A stretch of DNA of 58,029 nucleotides from a bacterium (lineage in GTDB: Bacteria; Zhuqueibacterota; QNDG01; DTFT01), in assembly GCA_030372965.1 (NCBI GenBank), contig JAUCQC010000170.1, positions 1-58,029 of the forward strand, written 5' to 3'. The position numbers were made by a program, and so were the translations under genes. The notes beneath the pieces were generated by a model that saw only the letters and a list, made by a program, of their open reading frames with translations, made no database searches and was not told the DNA's origin. Every line of letters begins with the position of its first letter. Position 1 is the stretch's first letter. Below are positions 52,973 through 58,029 of the stretch, in pieces.

Positions 52973-55360
52973 TCAGAATGAAACGATCTGTTCGATCCCC
53001 GAATAGGCAACGGTCCTGTCCGGACTTCGCGTGATCTCCACCCCGGTTCCCCGTCTTTCTCCAGCCACTACGACATGAAACGTCCGGTTCTTCAGCATGC
53101 CCGGAAAGCTTCCATTTCTCTTTCCGATCGTCAATCTGCGGGCCTGATCGTCCCATTTCAAATTGATTGTCGAATAAACGCCCTTCTCGTAATTGTAATT
53201 GTCGTTCTCATCCTCATACAGAGTGAAGTCCCCGTTCGCGCCCGGATAGATTCTCAGTTCGATCGGATCCGCGGATTCGGCCGCGTACTGGATGAAAGGC
53301 CCCATGGGCACAATGGATCCGGCCCTCACGAACAGCGGCATTTCATGCAGGGGAGCCGGAACGGGGAAGGTTTGCCCGCCCGAATACCTCTCTCCCGTCC
53401 AGAAATTGTACCAGTCCGCATCCAATGGCAGGTAAACCGCACGATACGTGACACCCGGCCGCGTGACCGGATTCACCAGTATGGACGGACCGAACATGAA
53501 CTGGTCGTCGATTTCGAACACATGCGGATCCTGTCCGAAATCCATGGCGAGGCCCCGCATCATCGTATACCCTTCGTCCGTCACCTTCCACGCAGTCGAA
53601 TAGATGTAGGGCATCAGGCGGTACCTGAGGTTGTCGAATTTCAGGAGCGTGTCATAGGCCCTGGTTCCCGGCTCGCCGAAACGCCAGATTTCCCTGGGGA
53701 AATCGGTGCCGTGGGCCCGGAAGATCGGGCAGAAGGCGCCGTACTGGAACCACCGGACGTACAGCTCTTTGTAACCCTCGTCCGCGATCCCCCCGTCGAA
53801 ACGGCCGTTCCGAAACCATCCGCCCCGGCCCAGCCCGCCCACTCCGGAAGACTGGATGAAGAACGCGCCGATATCCGTGGTCCAGTAGGGAATGCCGGAC
53901 ATGCAGAAGTTCAAACCCGCGGGAATCTGGTTCCGGAAGACGTCCCAGTCCGCGGTGATGTCGCCGGACCAGGTGATGGCCGCGTATTTCTGCTGGCCCG
54001 AAAAAGCCGACCGGGTCAGATTGACGACGCGCTTGTCTGCAGTGACGCGCCGCTGATTCTCGTAAATCCCCTTCGCGTGCATCAGGGAATAGGCGTTCAT
54101 GTAGCGGCTGCCCGATCCGATCGAGGGCTTCATTTTCGTCCGGAAAGCGTCGCAGTTGAGGTCCCACCCGTCCAGCTCGGGCTCAGAGGCGTCGCACCAC
54201 CAGGCGTCGACACCCTTCGAGAACAGGCCCCTGTCGGCCTGCTCCCAGTACAGACTCCTCGCCTCCGGATTGAATGCGTCGTAAAACGGGTCCGAATCGG
54301 AGGGGTAGAGAAAACCGGCATGGGCGGCCATCTCGTTGTGATCGGGTGACCGGGAGGACATTTTCGGCCATATTGAGATCATGAAATGCGCGTTGTGATC
54401 GGTGTGCAGGGTCCGCAGCATGGCTTCCGGATCCGGAAACCGGTCGCGGTTGAAGCTCTTCTGGCCCCACATGCCGTCGTCCCAGTATTGCCAGTCCAGC
54501 ACGACGGCGTCCATCGGGATGCGGCGCTGCCGGTATTCCCGGGCGATGTCCAGAATCTCCTGCTGTGACTGATACCGCTCCTTGGACTGGATGTATCCGT
54601 ACGTCCATTTGGGAAACAGCGGCGCGTCGCCGGTCAGTTTCCGGTAATTCCGGATAACCGCATCCGGTTCCGGGCCGTATATGAAGAAGTAGCTGATCGC
54701 GTCGCCCGCTTCGGACCAGACAAAAGACCCCGCGGACGTGTCGTTGAATTTGGTATAGGAGCAATTGTCCCACAGGATTCCGTACCCGTTCGTGGACAGA
54801 AGAAACGGGACCACGGCTCTCATGTTGTATTGGAACATTTCGACGTAATGGCCCCGCCAGTTGAATGTCCCCTCCTGGTGCTGGCCCAGGCCGTACAAGG
54901 CCTCACCTTGAAGCCATTGAAACGACTGCTGAATATGGTTGACTTTTTCCCCTGCAACCACTGCGGGGATGATCCGTCCGGATCCTTCCCGGAAAATTAA
55001 TCTATCGTTTGAATCCCGAATGGCGGCTTCTCCTGTTCTGGAATCGAGGAGGATAATGAGTTTCCCTGTGAGGAGACGGATTTCGGGACCTCGCTCCTCG
55101 ACCGTGAATTGGCTTCCGGACGGCTTGACGCCCTCGGTGACGAGACTGGACGGGATCGGATCGGAATCCGAAGGGGTTCGGACAATCTGAACGATGTCGT
55201 CCGTGAGGGCCCGGATGATCAGTTTTTTCGCGCCGGTTTCACGGGAATTCCGGGGAAGAATGGAAATGCCGTTCTCCATCCGTTCATAAGACTTTCCCTG
55301 GAGGGTGCCGATCGCAATCAGGGACAGCAGAAAGAGGTGCATTCTCATTGTTATTTTCAC
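52973..55360 (-). CDS. Glycoside hydrolase family 31 (alpha-glucosidase/xylosidase)
   Basis: This is a 795-residue exported retaining alpha-glycosidase. After a signal peptide (MRMHLFLLSLIAIGTLQG) comes an N-terminal beta domain (GEALYGLGQHQEGTFNWRG), then the catalytic barrel. The nucleophile is Asp390 in WWCDASEPE and the acid/base Asp467 is in TWSGDITADW. A C-terminal DUF5110-like domain completes it (YPGANGDFTLYEDENDNYNY). Members remove alpha-linked glucose or xylose from oligosaccharides. GTG 55360 is the start, six bases after AGGAG. It has its own promoter. Unlike GH5 and the GH114-like enzyme it has no sorting module, so it is probably periplasmic. Confidence 0.95.
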   Translation of the reverse strand: MKITMRMHLFLLSLIAIGTLQGKSYERMENGISILPRNSRETGAKKLIIRALTDDIVQIVRTPSDSDPIPSSLVTEGVKPSGSQFTVEERGPEIRLLTGKLIILLDSRTGEAAIRDSNDRLIFREGSGRIIPAVVAGEKVNHIQQSFQWLQGEALYGLGQHQEGTFNWRGHYVEMFQYNMRAVVPFLLSTNGYGILWDNCSYTKFNDTSAGSFVWSEAGDAISYFFIYGPEPDAVIRNYRKLTGDAPLFPKWTYGYIQSKERYQSQQEILDIAREYRQRRIPMDAVVLDWQYWDDGMWGQKSFNRDRFPDPEAMLRTLHTDHNAHFMISIWPKMSSRSPDHNEMAAHAGFLYPSDSDPFYDAFNPEARSLYWEQADRGLFSKGVDAWWCDASEPELDGWDLNCDAFRTKMKPSIGSGSRYMNAYSLMHAKGIYENQRRVTADKRVVNLTRSAFSGQQKYAAITWSGDITADWDVFRNQIPAGLNFCMSGIPYWTTDIGAFFIQSSGVGGLGRGGWFRNGRFDGGIADEGYKELYVRWFQYGAFCPIFRAHGTDFPREIWRFGEPGTRAYDTLLKFDNLRYRLMPYIYSTAWKVTDEGYTMMRGLAMDFGQDPHVFEIDDQFMFGPSILVNPVTRPGVTYRAVYLPLDADWYNFWTGERYSGGQTFPVPAPLHEMPLFVRAGSIVPMGPFIQYAAESADPIELRIYPGANGDFTLYEDENDNYNYEKGVYSTINLKWDDQARRLTIGKRNGSFPGMLKNRTFHVVVAGERRGTGVEITRSPDRTVAYSGIEQIVSF

Positions 55361-55481
55361 GGCGGACTCCTGTCCATTCAGTTGATTCGGAGGTACATGA
55401 CGGTCGTATCCCCGGGAACACAGTCTTTACTGTGCAGTCCGCAGGGTGAGGCTGGACGTGAGGATATACGATCCGATAAAC

Positions 55482-55510
55482 AATATAATAATCCGTCAAT
55501 TCACGCGCAA
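55482..55510 (-). promoter_or_regulatory. Sigma70-type promoter of the GH31 gene
   Basis: On the minus strand TTGCGC (55510-55505), 17 bases, then TATATT (55487-55482), about 120 bp before the GTG start. Confidence 0.5.
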
Positions 55511-55578
55511 GGCCGTTGAAAATGTTAAGTTAAGTGGCTGCCATTCCTGAAAAGTTCGAACCTGTCTCGATCCAATTC

Positions 55579-55607
55579 TTGATTCATTGCCGGTTCCGTC
55601 CTATATT
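55579..55607 (+). promoter_or_regulatory. Sigma70-type promoter of the GIY-YIG gene
   Basis: TTGATT (55579-55584), 17 bases, then TATATT (55602-55607), 27 bp before ATG 55634. Confidence 0.7.
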
Positions 55608-55633
55608 GGTGTGACCATTCCGCCGGGGGCATC

Positions 55634-55948
55634 ATGAACACGGAGAAGACGGCCGCGGACCGGAACAGGAAGGTTCGGGCCGGTGTTGTCAAGAAGAAGC
55701 GGAAAATATTTTCGGTTTACGTCCTCCGCTCCGCCGAAGGCCGCATGTACATCGGATACTCGCAGGACGTGGAAAAGCGCATCCGCCAGCACAACGCCAA
55801 GGCCAACCGGGGATGGACGCGGCGGTTCACGGAGTGGAAGGAAATCTACCGGGAGGAATTCCGCACGCGCAAGCAGGCGATGCAGCGGGAGCGGGAACTG
55901 AAAAAGATCAGAGGAACGAAGAAGTACAAGGAAATGGTGGGGATTTGA
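55634..55948 (+). CDS. GIY-YIG nuclease family protein (URI/YhbQ-type)
   Basis: This 104-residue single-domain GIY-YIG protein has the two strand motifs as FSVYVLRS (about 27-34) and MYIGYSQDVEKRIRQHN (about 39-55). They are followed by the conserved Arg and Glu-containing helix REEFRTRKQAMQRERELKKIRG. An extra basic N-terminus (KVRAGVVKKKRK) precedes the domain. Small URI-type members are common and mostly uncharacterised; a role in DNA repair or processing is possible. It has its own promoter. A perfect 25-bp inverted repeat lies just downstream, between it and the convergent aminotransferase. Confidence 0.9.
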   Translation: MNTEKTAADRNRKVRAGVVKKKRKIFSVYVLRSAEGRMYIGYSQDVEKRIRQHNAKANRGWTRRFTEWKEIYREEFRTRKQAMQRERELKKIRGTKKYKEMVGI

Positions 55949-55963
55949 CTGATCCTCAGGGAT

Positions 55964-56036
55964 ATGAAACCCTAAAGGGTGAATTCCGGGATGTCAACGA
56001 TTCCGCAGACTCGGAATTCACCCTTTAGGGTTTCAT
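55964..56036 (+). repeat. Perfect 25-bp inverted repeat between convergent genes
   Basis: ATGAAACCCTAAAGGGTGAA and onward (55964-55988) is exactly inverted at 56012-56036, with a 23-base loop. There is no T-run on either side, so it is not a classical terminator. It lies between the GIY-YIG gene and the aminotransferase. Confidence 0.85.
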
Positions 56037-56077
56037 TAAACACATCATTTCCCGTCGATTTGGGCGGACGCGTCCCC

Positions 56078-57376
56078 CTACGATTGTTCCCCGCACGCTT
56101 TAAAGATGTTCTCGAACAACGGCTCGATCTTCTCCGCGGGCACGGCTGAGAACGCGACCCGGATCAGGTTCCCGAGCGCGATCACGCCCGTGTCGTACTT
56201 CGCGAGCAAAGTCTGGCGCACGGCTTCCGCGGAAAGCCCCTCCCGCAGTTCCACGCACATGAAATACCCGGAATTGAAGGGCAGCGGGGTGAACGCGTCC
56301 GCGTACCGCTTCCCGTTCGCGGCCAGCACTTCCTTCACACGCAGGTACCTTTTTTTCAGGATGCCGAATTTTTCCTGTTTGACCGCGTCATAATCCGGAG
56401 CGGAGAACCCCTCGAAAACCAGAGTCTGTGACAGATGCGAGGCGTTGGAGATGTTTCCCCGCAGGGCGCCCGCGGTCTTGTCCTCCAGCGCGGAACACGT
56501 CGCGGCCGTGATGCCCTTCGATCCGTAGGTCACGAAACCCACCCGGAATCCCCAGACGTAGTCTTCCTTGGTCGCGCCGTCGATCTTGACGGCCAGAAGG
56601 TTTTCGTGGGCATCCGCCAGGCGGCTGAAGATCGATTCGGTCGCGACGCCGTTCTCGTACACAAGCCCGAAATACGCGTCGTCCGCGAGCACGAGCACCC
56701 GGTGTCCAGCCTCCGCCTCGGCCGTCAGCAGGCGGACGATGCGGTCCTGTTCCGCGAGGGTCGGCGTGTACCCCGTCGGATTGTTGGGAAAGGTCAACAG
56801 TACGATCTTCTTGGGGCCCATGGCCTTCAGGCCCTTTTCGAAAGCGGCGAGGTCCAGTCCCGGTCCCTCGAATGTGTTGAAGAAGGAGAGTTTCGCGCCG
56901 TACGCCAGCCCGAACAGCAAATCGTAGTTCTCCCAGTACTTGTCCGGAACCAGGATGACGTCGCCGGGATCCACGAACAGGTACCCGGCCAGGCTCAGGC
57001 CGTGCGTGAGCGCGTGGGACACCACGGGAAGGCTGATCGCGCCGGACAGGGACGGGTTCTTGGCGCGGATCATCTCCTGCCACTTTTTCCGCAGTTCCGG
57101 CTTCCCGTAGCTCGACGCGTAGGTGAAGGACTGTTTCGGGTCGACGCGGAGCCGGTCGGCGATGGCGTGAAAGCGCATCGGCGTGCCGTCGTCCTCCACC
57201 GCGATGCCGATGGTGGCGTCGATGGCCTTGCCGCGCGCGTCCGCGGACTGCTTGACGATGCCGAGGTGCGGAAAGTAGACGGCCCTGCCTTTTTCCGAAA
57301 GCAGGTCAAAAACGGCCGGGTTGTCCCGCCGGATCCGGTCGTTGAGCGATTCGGCCTGGGGGTCCAAAGGTTTCAT
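56078..57376 (-). CDS. Class I/II pyridoxal-phosphate aminotransferase
   Basis: This 432-residue fold-type I aminotransferase has the Schiff-base Lys270 in IDGATKEDYVWGFRVGF. Other landmarks are FTYASSYGKPELRKKW, the substrate-binding LTFPNNPTGYTP, the ADDAYFGLVYENG cofactor Asp/Tyr segment and RVAFSAVP with the carboxylate Arg near the end. It resembles aspartate/aromatic-type enzymes and an MalY-like group, but the amino acid is not readable from motifs alone. It is the first gene after the truncated DUF4010 gene on the minus strand, separated by 83 bp. No regulator is evident. Confidence 0.92.
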   Translation of the reverse strand: MKPLDPQAESLNDRIRRDNPAVFDLLSEKGRAVYFPHLGIVKQSADARGKAIDATIGIAVEDDGTPMRFHAIADRLRVDPKQSFTYASSYGKPELRKKWQEMIRAKNPSLSGAISLPVVSHALTHGLSLAGYLFVDPGDVILVPDKYWENYDLLFGLAYGAKLSFFNTFEGPGLDLAAFEKGLKAMGPKKIVLLTFPNNPTGYTPTLAEQDRIVRLLTAEAEAGHRVLVLADDAYFGLVYENGVATESIFSRLADAHENLLAVKIDGATKEDYVWGFRVGFVTYGSKGITAATCSALEDKTAGALRGNISNASHLSQTLVFEGFSAPDYDAVKQEKFGILKKRYLRVKEVLAANGKRYADAFTPLPFNSGYFMCVELREGLSAEAVRQTLLAKYDTGVIALGNLIRVAFSAVPAEKIEPLFENIFKACGEQS

Positions 57377-57459
57377 GAGACGATTCTCCTGAACGGATGG
57401 TACGGCTTGTGTCGCGCGATTCCAGAAGGTTTTCCGGCCGGATCGCCCGCCGCGGGGGC

Positions 57460-57988
57460 CTAGAACCAGAACACCGGCGCGAGGCAGGCGGCGCAGATGA
57501 GCAGGAATCCCGGGATCAGGGCGCGGCGGAACTCAGGCGATCCGGAGAACCAGCAGGCGCCCATCTTGAAAACGGTGTTGGACAGCGCGGCCAGGGCGAC
57601 GGCGATCGCGGCCGTGGCGGAATCGATGCCGCCCGCCGACTGCTGCAGCCGGCCGGTCGACAGAACGATGGCGTCCACGTCCACCAGCCCGGACAGCACG
57701 GACGTGGCGTAAACGCCCGAATTGCCGAAACGGATCCGGGCCATGTTCGTGGCCAGCAGGACCGCGGCGAAAATCGCGCCGAATTTCAGAGACATGCCCA
57801 GTTCGAACGGGTTGTGGAGCGGCACGCCGCGGTCGGAAGCGGCCGGGCGCGTTTGCCGCCACAGCAGGCCGGCGGCCGCCAGCGCGCAGGCGGCGGAGGC
57901 GGCGAGAAACGGCCAGCACCGGCCCAGCAGGCCCGGGTTGACCACCGCGAGCACCGCCCCGATACGGACGAACATCACGGTCCAGGCC
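57460..57988 (-). CDS. MgtC/DUF4010 family membrane protein, truncated at the contig end
   Basis: Only the C-terminal 175 or so residues are present. They form about five membrane helices and match the DUF4010 half of MgtC/SapB-type membrane proteins: LHNPFELGMSLKFGAIFAAVLLATN, then GVYATSVLSGLVDVDAIVLSTGRL and ALSNTVFKMGACW. DUF4010 proteins are inner-membrane proteins of unclear transport role. The tracked ORF runs on to 58005 and starts MCIRDR, but those residues come from sequencing adapter. The real gene continues upstream beyond the assembled sequence. Its stop is 83 bp from the aminotransferase start. Confidence 0.85.
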
Positions 57989-58029
57989 CTGTCTCTTATA
58001 CACATCTGACGCTGCCGACGAGTTCCGAA
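57989..58029. other. Nextera transposon adapter contamination at contig end
   Basis: CTGTCTCTTATACACATCTG followed by ACGCTGCCGACGA (57989-58021) is the reverse complement of the Nextera Read 1 transposon adapter. The remaining eight bases GTTCCGAA match the position and length of an i5 index. This is not genomic DNA. Confidence 0.97.

Noticed and set aside
55634-55948. GIY-YIG protein as a homing endonuclease
   Set aside because: It is a small single-domain URI-type protein with its own promoter and no intron or intein context.

Overview
The window is a GC-rich bacterial contig end with dense, mostly operonic coding. I count about 45 protein genes, one tRNA and many small hairpin repeats. 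No phage, IS element, CRISPR array or rRNA is visible. Four secreted proteins carry the same C-terminal module, starting with an N-x-P-N-P-F-N motif and ending in a short basic/hydrophobic tail (the FlgD-like / type IX-type sorting domain). There is also a TonB-dependent receptor and a single-POTRA Omp85 protein, so the cell has an outer membrane. The sorting domains and high GC suggest a member of the FCB group, probably one of its poorly sampled candidate phyla (KSB1 or Latescibacteria-like). This is an inference from gene content, not a phylogeny. Unlike Bacteroidetes, the genes show clear Shine-Dalgarno sites, and I can place about a dozen sigma70-type promoters of the form TTGAnn-N16/17-TATATT.

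Layout. 1-9.7 kb (+): a membrane protein cut by the contig start, a secreted DUF4380 protein, a standalone CBM48, a CorA-like channel with an altered GMN motif, a BaiN-type flavoprotein, GcvPA with a histone-like tail coupled to a TolB/TPR lipoprotein, and WecB. 9.8-13.2 kb: two secreted glycoside hydrolases (GH114-like and GH5) that converge. 13.3-18.9 kb (-): acyl-CoA ligase, YciO/Sua5, GcvH, AccC, AccB, EF-P. 19.3-24.3 kb (+): DUF2085 protein, small membrane protein, lipoprotein, TonB-dependent receptor and argininosuccinate lyase, with overlapping reading frames. 24.4-28.5 kb: a four-helix-bundle protein with an 11-unit tetrapeptide repeat, then an ABC-2 export operon. 28.6-38.7 kb: a sugar phosphomutase, a secreted protein, and a run of envelope genes (DUF4390, Ppx/GppA, redox-dead TlpA/TPR, metallophosphoesterase, FG-GAP, mini-Omp85). 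38.9-48.2 kb: RsmE, GlsB/YeaQ, an SDR, a YchF-like GTPase, LEA2 lipoprotein plus SPFH protein, a lone receiver, GNAT, a second DUF4380 protein and an AGE epimerase. 48.2-52.6 kb: SMC and initiator tRNA-Met. 52.6-58 kb: a repeat-rich stretch with a second copy of the tRNA 3' end, GH31, GIY-YIG protein, aminotransferase and a truncated DUF4010 membrane protein.

Functionally the window mixes housekeeping genes (fatty-acid initiation, glycine cleavage, translation, chromosome structure) with carbohydrate degradation (GH5, GH31, GH114, AGE epimerase, two DUF4380 proteins) and envelope biogenesis. The best candidate for an undescribed system is the translationally coupled set at 33.2-38.7 kb.

The last 41 bases are not biological. 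They match the Nextera transposon adapter followed by eight bases that fit an index. The terminal ORFs beginning MCIRDR or ending LSLIHI are artefacts of it.
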